A program made the translations under genes and the position numbers. Below are positions 35,964 through 44,471 of a stretch of 46,555 bases of DNA, piece by piece. The notes under the pieces are model-generated. The model made no database searches. It was not told where the DNA came from and worked only from the letters and a program-made list of their open reading frames with translations. Source of the DNA: Clostridia bacterium (GTDB lineage: Bacteria; Bacillota; Clostridia; TANB77; CAG-508); NCBI GenBank assembly GCA_017511265.1, contig JAFWKV010000016.1, positions 1 to 46,555 of the forward strand, written 5' to 3'. Positions within the stretch are counted from its first letter, which is position 1; each line of letters begins with the position of its first letter.

Positions 35964-37082
35964 TTAATAATCTGTATTACTTACATTAGGATAAGTAAAT
36001 ACTTTTCCTTTTTCAGTAAATTGTCCATTTGGTATATGGTCTTTATTCATTGTATCAAGTCCTTTTAGGAAATATTTATATTTATACATAGATGGAATTG
36101 AAATTCCCCATCCTTGAATTATAGGGTCATCCCATGTAACATCTACTGCATACCAGTTTCCGTCTATTGCAACATAATTCCATGCATGGTTTTCAGCCTC
36201 TCCTTTTGAGTTTGTTCCTGTTCCAATAACTATTACATTATCTATTCCTACTCCATCAAGTAGATATTTAAATGCTTTTGCATATCCCTCACAAACACAT
36301 TCTTTATTTATAATTGCTCCATATAAATTATGTATATTTGGCTTTGATATTGTTTGTTCATAGCTTAAATTGTCTACTAAGTAATCATGTATTTGTTTAA
36401 TTTTGTTTTCTGTATTGCCTGATACATTTGATAATATATTATTTTTTTCTTGTTCAATATTTTCTTGAATACTATTTATTTGTTCTGCTGAATTAAATCC
36501 TTCAGCTAGATAGTTTTCATTATCTCCATTTGTTATAAATACATTATATGTTTTATTTTTTCCTTTAGTCGTTGTTTGTATATTTAAATACATTTTCTTT
36601 GGATCTAAGAAAAATACTTGTGGATTGTCATAAGTAAAAGCTTCTATTGCAGATTGATAATAATTTCCTAGCTCTGTTTGTCCATCTTCTTTTGATAATA
36701 CTCCACTAAAAGCTGAACCAAATTCTATTGTATTGGTACCACTTTTCATATTATCTATATTGGAGCTTAATCCATCATATATTTTTTTAGAATATTCTTC
36801 TAATTGATTATAAAAGTAATTTGTTCTTGATTTAGAACTTTTATAGTCTATATTTGATGAAACTATTGTTTCAACATCATCTATAGGTCTTTCTACAATT
36901 TGAGGTGTTGATAAATCTTCCTTTTTTTCTTCAATTTCAACAGCATTCCCAACTGTTTGAAGATCATTTTCAGCTACAAATATTCCTCCTGTTTTTATAA
37001 CATCTATGCAAAATGCTATAATACATCCAAATGAGCCTATAATCAATATAGATAATATCCAAGTTATAAATCTATTATTCAT
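35964..37082 (-). CDS. Membrane-anchored transglutaminase-like protein
   Basis: A 372-residue protein. An N-terminal hydrophobic stretch (about residues 8-30, WILSILIIGSFGCIIAFCI) is a signal anchor with the bulk outside the cell. The C-terminal domain is transglutaminase-like: catalytic Cys in KECVCEGYAKAFKYLL, His in AENHAWNYVAI and Asp in YAVDVTWDDP. Such domains in Gram-positive surface proteins act as proteases or cross-linkers of wall or proteins; which one is not shown here. The middle part (residues 100-230) is unassigned. The gene is divergent from the germination operon and followed by the HD gene. Confidence 0.85.
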   Translation of the reverse strand: MNNRFITWILSILIIGSFGCIIAFCIDVIKTGGIFVAENDLQTVGNAVEIEEKKEDLSTPQIVERPIDDVETIVSSNIDYKSSKSRTNYFYNQLEEYSKKIYDGLSSNIDNMKSGTNTIEFGSAFSGVLSKEDGQTELGNYYQSAIEAFTYDNPQVFFLDPKKMYLNIQTTTKGKNKTYNVFITNGDNENYLAEGFNSAEQINSIQENIEQEKNNILSNVSGNTENKIKQIHDYLVDNLSYEQTISKPNIHNLYGAIINKECVCEGYAKAFKYLLDGVGIDNVIVIGTGTNSKGEAENHAWNYVAIDGNWYAVDVTWDDPIIQGWGISIPSMYKYKYFLKGLDTMNKDHIPNGQFTEKGKVFTYPNVSNTDY

Positions 37083-37155
37083 TTTTTCTCTCTTTCATTT
37101 GTTATAACTATACAATTTTATTATAACATATATTTTTTTCAAAAAAAAGATATGA

Positions 37156-37187
37156 GTATAAATTTGTAAAAATTGAAAATAATACTA
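37156..37187 (+). promoter_or_regulatory. Possible sigma-G-like promoter of the ger operon
   Basis: GTATAA (37156-37161) and AATACTA (37181-37187) resemble forespore sigma-G elements (GAATA and CATACTA). The 19-base spacing is slightly long, so this is tentative; germinant receptor operons are normally sigma-G controlled. Confidence 0.3.
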
Positions 37188-37213
37188 TAAATTAACAATG
37201 TTAGGAGATTTAT

Positions 37214-38923
37214 ATGAATTTCAAAGATATTGCTAATCAAATTTTTAAATATCAGCCTGAAAAAAATTATGCATTTTCAATTGGAAATAAAAAGGCTAAT
37301 ACCTCTCTTGATCAAGTAGATAATATGCAAAATAAATTTGAAAATAAATTAAAGTCTCAAAATATATTTAATAGTATAAAAAGCAATAGAGAAACTATTC
37401 AAACTATTTATAATACTTTAATTAATAGTGATATTATTTTACGAAATTTTACGCTAAATGCTCGTGGTAAGCAGTTTGATGCTTTTTTGCTTTATATTGA
37501 TGGAATGATTGATGTGAAAGCTGTTAATGATTTTGTTTTAGAAACTTTAATGCTACGTAATAAAGCTAATACTTTTGAAGGTAATGAAAATAGAATAATT
37601 CAAGAATTTGAAAAGAATAATGTTACGATTAGAAAAGTTAAAAGATTTGATTTATCTAATTATATTTATAATTCATTAATACCTGAAAATAGTGTAAAAA
37701 AATGTACAACCTTTAAAGAAATAATATCTGGAGTTAATTCTGGCAACTGTGCTTTATTTGTTGACACTATAAATGTTGCTTATGATATTGATGTAAAAGG
37801 ATTTCAGCAAAGAAGTATTGATTCTCCTAATAATGAAGTTATTATCAAAGGACCTCAAGAATCTTTTGTTGAAAATATTAGAACTAATACTTCTCAACTT
37901 AGAAGAATTACTAATAATGAAAATTTGATTATAGAAAATTTAACAGTTGGAAATATTAATCAAACTAAATGTGCTGTGTGTTATATGCATAATATAACTA
38001 ATAGTGATTTAGTAGCTGAAGTAAAATATAGAATTAATAATCTGTCTGTAGATACTTTGCTTTCTTCAGGTCAGCTTGAGCAATTAATTGAAGATAATAG
38101 TCAATTTGGTATACCTCAAATTCTTTCAACAGAAAGACCTGATAAGTGTATTAAGCATTTGATGTTAGGTAGAGTTGTAGTTTTAGTTAATGGTTCACCT
38201 TATGGTTTAATAATGCCTGCAACGATAATTGATTATATGGGCTCGCCTGAAGATACCAATATAAAGCCACTGTTTGCAAATTTTCTAAAAGCTTTAAGAT
38301 TTGCAGCACTTCTTATTACTTTACTTTTACCTGGTGGATATGTTGCTGTAACAAGCTTTCATCAAGAAATTTTACCAACAGAACTGTTATTTTCAATTCT
38401 TGCTGCTAGACAATATGTACCTTTCCCTATTATTGTTGAATTATTAGTTATGGAGCTATCTTTTGAATTGATTAGAGAGGCTGGTCTTAGAGTTCCTTCT
38501 CCTGTTGGTCCTACTATTGGTATCGTTGGTGCTTTAATTCTTGGTGAAGCTGCAGTTAATGCAAATATTGTAAGTCCTATTCTTATTATAATTGTTGCTA
38601 TTACTGCTATTTCTTCTTTTGCTGTACCTGACTTTTCTTTTAGCTTCCATTTGAGAATTTATAGGTTTTTCTTTACACTTTTAGGTTTTATTGCTGGTTT
38701 TTTAGGGATAGGTTTTGGTATATATATTTATGGATTAATTCTATGTAGTTTAAGATCTTTTGGAGTTCCTTATACTGTTCCTTTTGCTTCTGGCAGTACA
38801 TCTAAGGGGAATGGATACTTTGTGCCTCCTATTTGGAAGCAGGAATATAGAGCTGATTATTTGTCAACAAAAAAAGACAAAGCTCAAGAAAAAATTAGTA
38901 TGAAATGGAAATACACAAAATAA
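37214..38923 (+). CDS. gerKA: Spore germination protein, GerA/GerKA family (A subunit)
   Basis: A subunit of a germinant receptor in the spore inner membrane. The 569-residue protein has a soluble N-terminal part. Family motifs include IDGMIDVKAVNDFVLETLM, VNSGNCALFVD, GFQQRSIDSPNNEVIIKGPQ with ESFVENIRTNTSQLRR, and GQLEQLIEDN. The C-terminal membrane part runs from about residue 365 to 520 (FLKALRFAALLITLLLPGGYV, REAGLRVPSPVGPTIGIVGAL). The ATG follows TTAGGAG. It is the first gene of an A-B-C-small-protein operon. It is intact, unlike the next gene. Confidence 0.95.
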   Translation: MNFKDIANQIFKYQPEKNYAFSIGNKKANTSLDQVDNMQNKFENKLKSQNIFNSIKSNRETIQTIYNTLINSDIILRNFTLNARGKQFDAFLLYIDGMIDVKAVNDFVLETLMLRNKANTFEGNENRIIQEFEKNNVTIRKVKRFDLSNYIYNSLIPENSVKKCTTFKEIISGVNSGNCALFVDTINVAYDIDVKGFQQRSIDSPNNEVIIKGPQESFVENIRTNTSQLRRITNNENLIIENLTVGNINQTKCAVCYMHNITNSDLVAEVKYRINNLSVDTLLSSGQLEQLIEDNSQFGIPQILSTERPDKCIKHLMLGRVVVLVNGSPYGLIMPATIIDYMGSPEDTNIKPLFANFLKALRFAALLITLLLPGGYVAVTSFHQEILPTELLFSILAARQYVPFPIIVELLVMELSFELIREAGLRVPSPVGPTIGIVGALILGEAAVNANIVSPILIIIVAITAISSFAVPDFSFSFHLRIYRFFFTLLGFIAGFLGIGFGIYIYGLILCSLRSFGVPYTVPFASGSTSKGNGYFVPPIWKQEYRADYLSTKKDKAQEKISMKWKYTK

Positions 38924-38949
38924 ATTATTTTTGAAGGAAGGAGTATTTC

Positions 38950-40031
38950 ATGGGGAATAGTAAACTTAGCACTTTTGAAGCAATTGCTGTAGTTTTAACA
39001 GTTACATTAACTCATTCAGTTTTGACTCTTCCAAAAGCTATAATGTCACAAACTCGGCTCATCTGTTTTGCTTAACATTGCATATATAAGTATAATTGCC
39101 TTTATAATTTGTACTATTATTTATAAACTTTTAGGTAAGTTTCCTCGGCTTAGATATAATTGATATTTCTAAATTTTTAGGTGGAAAATGGCTTCAAAGA
39201 ATTGCAGGATTAGGTGCTCTTGCTTATATTATTTTTAATGCCTCTGTTCTTTTAAGAATTTTTGCAAATAGTTTAAAAGTAGTATATTATCCTATGACTG
39301 ACTTGATTTTTATAATAAGTATTTTTGTTATATCTATCCCTATTGCTTGTACTTTAAAGGAAAATAGTGTTTTTAAGGCAAATTTAGCTATTGTTCCAAT
39401 TGTTATGTTTAGTGTAGTTTTTTTATTTATTGCAAATTCTAAATATTTTCATCTTGAAAATGTCTACCCTATTTTTGGCAATGGAATAAATGAAACTTTT
39501 GGTACTGGAATAACTAATTTATTTGCTTTTGGTGGTATTGCAACTTTGTATTTTCTACCTCCTATGTTAAAAAATCAAAATCAATTAAAGAAAGTATCTT
39601 TAGTTTCTGTAATAATCTCTGCAGTATATTTTCTTTTAACTATTGCGACTATTTTATTTATGTTTAGCCCCACCGCTTTTACAAATGAATTGATGCCTTT
39701 ATATTCTGCTGTGAGATATATTGAATTTGGTACTTTTTTTGAGAGGCAAGATTCATTATTTTTGCTTATATGGATTTTATCATTTTTTTGTTATTTAGGA
39801 ATTATGTTTAATATTGGTACAAATGTGTTTAAAAGAGTAGCTAATTTAAAAAGTGATAAGCTTATTAGTTTTCCTTTTGCTTTATTGGCTCTAGGTTGCA
39901 GTTTATTACCAAAAAATGAATCTGTAACAAATTTTTTGGAGGGAACTGTTTATAGATATATTTTTTTGATATTTCCTATTGGGGTTTATTTTATTATTCT
40001 ATTGCTGGCCATTTTAAAAAAAAAACGCTAA
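38950..40031 (+). pseudogene. gerKB: GerKB-family germination protein (B subunit) interrupted by two +1 shifts; pseudogene or recoded
   Basis: A B-subunit permease-like protein of the germinant receptor (amino acid-polyamine transporter fold). ATG 38950 follows AAGGAAGGAG. The first frame runs to Thr at 39052-39054, then CGG and an early stop at 39073. Skipping C39055 restores GSSVLLNIAYISIIAFII in the second frame. That frame meets another CGG at 39146 and a stop at 39161; skipping C39146 restores FPGLDIIDISKFLGGKWL and the rest to 40031. After removing two bases the length is exactly 360 codons. Both breaks occur in the same heptamer CTCGGCT, each replacing a conserved Gly codon. Nothing else in the gene looks decayed. 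Confidence 0.88.
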
Positions 40032-40048
40032 AGTAAAGGAGTGATTAT

Positions 40049-41266
40049 TTGCAAAAAGTAACTAAAACAATACTAGTATTAATACTGTTATTTATTATTT
40101 TATATGCCTTTTCAAATTCTTATTCTTATGATAGCATAGATAATTTAGCTTATGTTGTTGCTATGGGAATTGATTCAACAGAAAATGACAAGATTAAAGT
40201 AAGCTTTCAATTTACAGATACTTCAGCTTTTTCTAGTGAAGGTAGTTCTGGTAATAATAGTACCATAATAAATACGGTAGAAGCAAAATCGATAGAATCA
40301 GCAACTAATTTATTGAATTCATATATTGGTAAAAATGTTAATCTGGCGCACTGCAAAGTTATTGTTTTTTCTGAAGAAGTTGCAAAAGCAGGGCTTTCTG
40401 ATTATATATATAGTCTAATTAACGACTCGCAAATTCGTCCTACGTCTAATATTGTAATAAGCAGATGTGATGCGAAATATTATATGGAAAATTCTATATC
40501 AAAATATGAAAAAATACTTACAAAGTATTATGATGTTTTTCCTAATTCAGCTGATTATACAGGTTATATCTCTGACGTAACTCTTGGTAAATTTTTCAAT
40601 CAGATGCAAGATAAGTCTAGTAATCCTATTGCTATTTTAGGTGGTATAAATACTACGACCTCTGATGTTGCAAGTGGTGATACAACTGATGCAAATATTT
40701 TAGCTAATCAGTCCACTATTGTTGGTGAAAGGGGCACAGAAAATATTGGACTTGCAGTTTTTAGTGAAGATCATTTAATTGGTGAGTTAACTGCTTTAGA
40801 AGCTTTATGTCATTCCATTATCGCAAATGAAGCAGATTCGTTTTTAATTTCTATACCTAGTCCTAAGGATGATAAAACATCTATTGATCTTTCTATTAAT
40901 CAATATAAAAAGACAAATATAGATGTTGATGTTTCTACAGGCTCACCTTATATAACTATTGACTTATACCTTTTTGCTAAAGTATTGTCTGTTGATACTA
41001 ATACAGATTATTTAAATGATGATTATTTAAACTCAATAAGAGATGCTAGCAATACTTATCTTTCTTCAAGAATTACAGAATATTTATATAAGACTTCAAA
41101 AGAGTTTAAATCTTGTGTTGATGATTTTGATAAATTTGCTGTAAAAAAGTTTTTAACTAATAAAGATTGGGAAGCTTTTAATTGGAAATCTAGCTATCCT
41201 AATGCTTTTTTTAAAGTGAATGTTAATACTAAAGTTAATTCTAGTTTACTTTTAACTGAAAGTTAA
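40049..41266 (+). CDS. gerKC: Spore germination protein, Ger(x)C family (C subunit), without lipobox Cys
   Basis: A 405-residue C subunit of a germinant receptor. The N-terminus is a hydrophobic signal (TILVLILLFIILYAF), then SYDSIDNLAYVVAMGIDST, which matches the family start. In most members a lipobox cysteine follows the signal (LxGCW); here the position is Ser24 and no Cys is near, so lipid anchoring is unlikely. Domain motifs include KSIESATNLLNSYIGKNVNLAHCKVIVFSEE and SKYEKILTKYYDVFP. The start is TTG 40049 with AAAGGAGTG upstream. The gene overlaps no neighbour; a small membrane protein follows 14 bases later. Confidence 0.9.
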   Translation: MQKVTKTILVLILLFIILYAFSNSYSYDSIDNLAYVVAMGIDSTENDKIKVSFQFTDTSAFSSEGSSGNNSTIINTVEAKSIESATNLLNSYIGKNVNLAHCKVIVFSEEVAKAGLSDYIYSLINDSQIRPTSNIVISRCDAKYYMENSISKYEKILTKYYDVFPNSADYTGYISDVTLGKFFNQMQDKSSNPIAILGGINTTTSDVASGDTTDANILANQSTIVGERGTENIGLAVFSEDHLIGELTALEALCHSIIANEADSFLISIPSPKDDKTSIDLSINQYKKTNIDVDVSTGSPYITIDLYLFAKVLSVDTNTDYLNDDYLNSIRDASNTYLSSRITEYLYKTSKEFKSCVDDFDKFAVKKFLTNKDWEAFNWKSSYPNAFFKVNVNTKVNSSLLLTES

Positions 41267-41280
41267 AGGAGGGTTTCTTT

Positions 41281-41460
41281 GTGAATAATGCTGTTATTGA
41301 TGTTTTTTTTATGATTTTTACTCTTGCTCTTTTGTGTAAAGTTATTGCATACGGATTGTATGAAATTAAAAGTGAAAATAATTTTTTTGGCGGAGTATGT
41401 ACAATTGTTTTTTCAATTGTATCTGTTGTTTTTAGTAATGTAATGGTTTGGATTAATTAA
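41281..41460 (+). CDS. Small two-pass membrane protein of the ger operon (D-type subunit candidate)
   Basis: A 59-residue ORF from GTG 41281, preceded by AAAGGAGGG. Two hydrophobic segments (about residues 4-21 and 36-56) flank a short polar loop YEIKSENNFFGG. Short two-pass 'D' proteins are encoded next to gerA-type operons in Bacillus and modulate receptor function; this one has the right size, place and topology. The sequence itself does not prove the homology. The repeat element at 41459 begins at its stop codon. Confidence 0.75.
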   Translation: MNNAVIDVFFMIFTLALLCKVIAYGLYEIKSENNFFGGVCTIVFSIVSVVFSNVMVWIN

Positions 41461-41907
41461 AAAAGGACCAATGGAGCTGAAATTTTTGTGATGCCTTAGG
41501 AACGGAGTGCTGTCTTTTGGGACGGGGCAAAAAAACATCACCTTGCTGTCAATGGGGACGTAGCAATTTGACAACCTGTCTTTGGCGAAGTTCCCTTAAT
41601 TTAACATATTAGCGCTTGATTGGAATAAGCATTAGAAATTGTTAAGCTAGAAAATGAGGGATGTTCACGTCGAACGAGAGTAGCGAGTAAGGACTAAGTG
41701 AAAGAGGCTTGTTTTCTAGTTATACAATTTCTTTGCGAATGAAATGAACAAGCTAATATGTTAAATTAAGGGAACTTCGCCAAAGACAGGTTGTCAAATT
41801 GCTACGTCCCCATTGACAGCAGTGTGATGTTTTTTTGCCCCGTCCCAAAAGACAGCACTCCGTCCCCAAGGCATCACAAAAGTTTCAGCTCCATTGGTCC
41901 TTTTTTT
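41459..41907. repeat. Large nested palindrome (families 1 and 4), about 449 bases
   Basis: Near-perfect inverted repeat between the ger operon and the Lon-family gene. From the outside in: a terminator-like AAAAGGACCAATGGAGCTGA arm; a REP-like module (GTGATGCCTTAGG, ACGGAGTGCTGTCTTTTGGG, ACGGGGC, AAAAAACATCACC); the GTCAATGGGGACG unit with AATTTGACAACC; the arm TCTTTGGCGAAGTTCCCTTA; and a family-4 core (AGCGCTTGATTGGAATAAGC at about 41610, TTCACGTCGAACGAGAGTAG, CAAGCT). The two halves differ at only a few positions, so it should form a very long hairpin in RNA or a cruciform in DNA. With the promoter after it, it accounts for the 519-base gap. Confidence 0.9.
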
Positions 41908-41908
41908 C

Positions 41909-41937
41909 TTGACAGTTTTGTTTAGTTAATATAAAAT
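41909..41937 (+). promoter_or_regulatory. Sigma-A-type promoter of the Lon-family gene
   Basis: A perfect TTGACA (41909-41914) with TAAAAT (41932-41937) 17 bases on, about 43 bases before the ATG. The -35 element abuts the end of the large palindrome. Confidence 0.75.
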
Positions 41938-41979
41938 GTACATATAATTTACTATTAAAGAAATTTTAGGAGGAAACAA

Positions 41980-44367
41980 ATGAAAAACAAACATGAATTA
42001 AGTTACAAAGACTTAAAAGTCACATGTAATACAAATGTGTTTGACTTTGAAACAACAAAAGATGTAGAACCAATAATGGCAGGAATTGGACAAGAACGTG
42101 GTCTGAAAGCATTAGAATTTGGTATAAATGTAGATGTTTCAGGATATAACCTATATGTAGAAGGTCCAATAGGAGTAGGAAGAACAAGATATACTAAAAG
42201 TTATTTAGATAAAATAGCAGCCAAAAAAAGGGTACCACATGACTGGTGTTATATATATAACTTTGATAATCCAAATGAACCAATTGCTGTTGACTTACCT
42301 GCTGGCCAAGGTAAAGAATTTAAAGAAAGTATGGATGGCTTTATAAAAGAAATAAAAAAAGACATAAGGAAAACCTTTAATGCTGAAGATTTTGAGAAAG
42401 AAAAATCTCTTATAAAACAAGAGTTTGAAGAAAAAAGAACTGTTTTAATGGACAATTTAGCTAAGGAATGTTTAGATTATGGATTTCAAGTAAAATCTGC
42501 TCAAAATGGTATATATATGATGCCTGTTGTTAATGGTAAAGCTATTCAAGAGGAAGAATTTGATAAATTAGATGAAAAGTTAAAACAAGAATACGAGGAA
42601 AAATCAGTTATTGTTCAAGATAAAATAATGAGTGTTATTACCCAAGTTAAACAAATTGAGCGTCTTTCAGATAAAAAAATTGAAGAATGGCAATCAAATG
42701 TTGCACTACTTACAGTAAATGTTCATATTAATTATATCAAATCAAAATATAAAAGAAATAAAAAAATCAATAAATTTTTAAATGATGTTAAAGCAGATGT
42801 TTTAAAAAATATTCCTAGGTTTTTGGAAGATGATGATTCTAAAAATCACAATCCTGCACAACCATCAACAAAAGCACCTGACCCATGTTTAAATTATAGA
42901 GTTAATTTATTTGTCGACAATAGTACCCTTGAAGGTGCTCCTGTTATAATGGATACAAACTATGCTTATTACAATATTTTTGGTAAATTAGAATATGAAA
43001 ACTACTATGGTTCTTTGAAAACAGATCACACTATGTTAAAAGCAGGTTTATTGCAACGTGCAAATGGTGGTTATATAGTATTTCAAGCAAGAGATTTATT
43101 AGCAAATGGTATTTGTTATGAAGCATTAAAAAAAGCTATTCGTATTAGACGAGTTGGCATAGAGAATACTACAGACCAGCGTTCTTCTATGGTTATGGTA
43201 TCTTTAAAACCCGAGCCTATACATCTTGATGTAAAAGTAATTTTAATTGGTGACGAAGGTATTTATCATTCACTTTTAATGATGGATCCAGACTTTAGAA
43301 AATTGTTTAAAATAAAAGTTGAATTTGAAGATACTGCCCCACTTAACCCCGAAAATGTTAATAAATTAGCTAGAATTGCTCATAGTTTCTGTGAAGTTGA
43401 AGAATTACCTCATCTTGATAAAAATGCTATGGCTAAAATTGTAGAATATGCTTCTCGTCTTGCTGGAGATAATAGCAAAATTTCTACAAAATTTAATGAT
43501 ATTACGCAAGTTATTGGTGAAGCTGCTACATGGGCAAAATTAGATAGAAATAAAATTGTTACAGAGGATTACATTACAAAAGCTTTGTCTCTTGGAGTTG
43601 AAAGAGTAAAAAAATATGATGAAAAATATGTAGAAATGATAAAAGATAATTCACTATTAATCAGCACATCTGGTTCAAAAGTTGGTGAATTAAATGGACT
43701 AACAGTAATGACAATTGGAGATTATATGTTTGGAAAACCTGCAAAAATTACTGTAAATACTTATACAGGAAAAACAGGAATTGTAAATATAGAAAGAGAA
43801 GTTGAAATGTCAGGCTCATCACACTCAAAAGGTGTACTTATTCTTACTGGTTATCTTGGTGAGATGTTTGCTCAGTCTATGCCTCTTTGTTTAACTGCAA
43901 GTATATGTTTTGAACAGTTGTACAATGGTGTAGATGGTGATAGTGCCTCAAGTACAGAACTATATGGATTACTTTCAAGCCTTTCTGAAATACCAATACA
44001 TCAATCTATTGCTGTTACAGGTTCTGTAAATCAAAAAGGACAGATTCAGCCAATTGGTGGAGTTAATGAAAAGATTGAAGGATTTTTCCAAATTTGCAAA
44101 ATGCGTGGTTTAGATGGTTCTCACGGTGTTATGATTCCAGTACAAAATGTTAAGAATTTACAGCTTTCTGATGAAGTTGTTGAAGCTGTTAAAAATAAAA
44201 AATTTCATATTTATTCTATTTCTACTATTGAAGAAGGAATTGAAGTTTTAACTGGTGTTCCTGCTGGTAAGAAAGATAGCTCAGGAAAATTCCCTGCTGG
44301 AACTGTTAATTATTTAGTTGCTCAGAAGCTAAAAAAATATGCTGAAATAAGCAAAGATATGAGGTAA
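41980..44367 (+). CDS. Lon-family (S16) ATP-dependent protease, YcbZ/LonB-like
   Basis: A 795-residue protein. The N-terminal ATPase part has a P-loop GPIGVGRTRYTKS near residue 62, then a coiled-coil insert (about 130-265), a Walker B-like region with QRANGGYIVFQARDLL, and a helical lid. The C-terminal S16 peptidase has the Ser-Lys dyad: Ser655 in GVDGDSASSTE and Lys698 in IGGVNEKIEGFFQ. It lacks the N-domain of classic LonA and the membrane segments of archaeal LonB, so I place it near YcbZ-type Lon. The ATG follows TTAGGAGG. It has its own promoter and is separated from pyrG by a strong hairpin. Its role is taken to be protein quality control. Confidence 0.9.
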   Translation: MKNKHELSYKDLKVTCNTNVFDFETTKDVEPIMAGIGQERGLKALEFGINVDVSGYNLYVEGPIGVGRTRYTKSYLDKIAAKKRVPHDWCYIYNFDNPNEPIAVDLPAGQGKEFKESMDGFIKEIKKDIRKTFNAEDFEKEKSLIKQEFEEKRTVLMDNLAKECLDYGFQVKSAQNGIYMMPVVNGKAIQEEEFDKLDEKLKQEYEEKSVIVQDKIMSVITQVKQIERLSDKKIEEWQSNVALLTVNVHINYIKSKYKRNKKINKFLNDVKADVLKNIPRFLEDDDSKNHNPAQPSTKAPDPCLNYRVNLFVDNSTLEGAPVIMDTNYAYYNIFGKLEYENYYGSLKTDHTMLKAGLLQRANGGYIVFQARDLLANGICYEALKKAIRIRRVGIENTTDQRSSMVMVSLKPEPIHLDVKVILIGDEGIYHSLLMMDPDFRKLFKIKVEFEDTAPLNPENVNKLARIAHSFCEVEELPHLDKNAMAKIVEYASRLAGDNSKISTKFNDITQVIGEAATWAKLDRNKIVTEDYITKALSLGVERVKKYDEKYVEMIKDNSLLISTSGSKVGELNGLTVMTIGDYMFGKPAKITVNTYTGKTGIVNIEREVEMSGSSHSKGVLILTGYLGEMFAQSMPLCLTASICFEQLYNGVDGDSASSTELYGLLSSLSEIPIHQSIAVTGSVNQKGQIQPIGGVNEKIEGFFQICKMRGLDGSHGVMIPVQNVKNLQLSDEVVEAVKNKKFHIYSISTIEEGIEVLTGVPAGKKDSSGKFPAGTVNYLVAQKLKKYAEISKDMR

Positions 44368-44384
44368 TTATCTAATTTAATAAA

Positions 44385-44465
44385 TGAACGTGTCAATGGG
44401 GACGGGCTTAAATGACACACATTTTTAATGTGTGTCATTTAAGCCCGTCCCCATTGACACGTTCA
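44385..44465. repeat. REP-like perfect hairpin between the Lon-family gene and pyrG
   Basis: 37-base arms (44385-44421 with 44429-44465) pair without mismatch around a seven-base loop. The arm contains TGTCAATGGGGACGGGCTTA, the REP-like unit seen at 1713, 25480 and 41548. It stands between convergent genes and can terminate both, with a short T-run toward the plus side. Confidence 0.9.
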
Positions 44466-44471
44466 CCCTTT

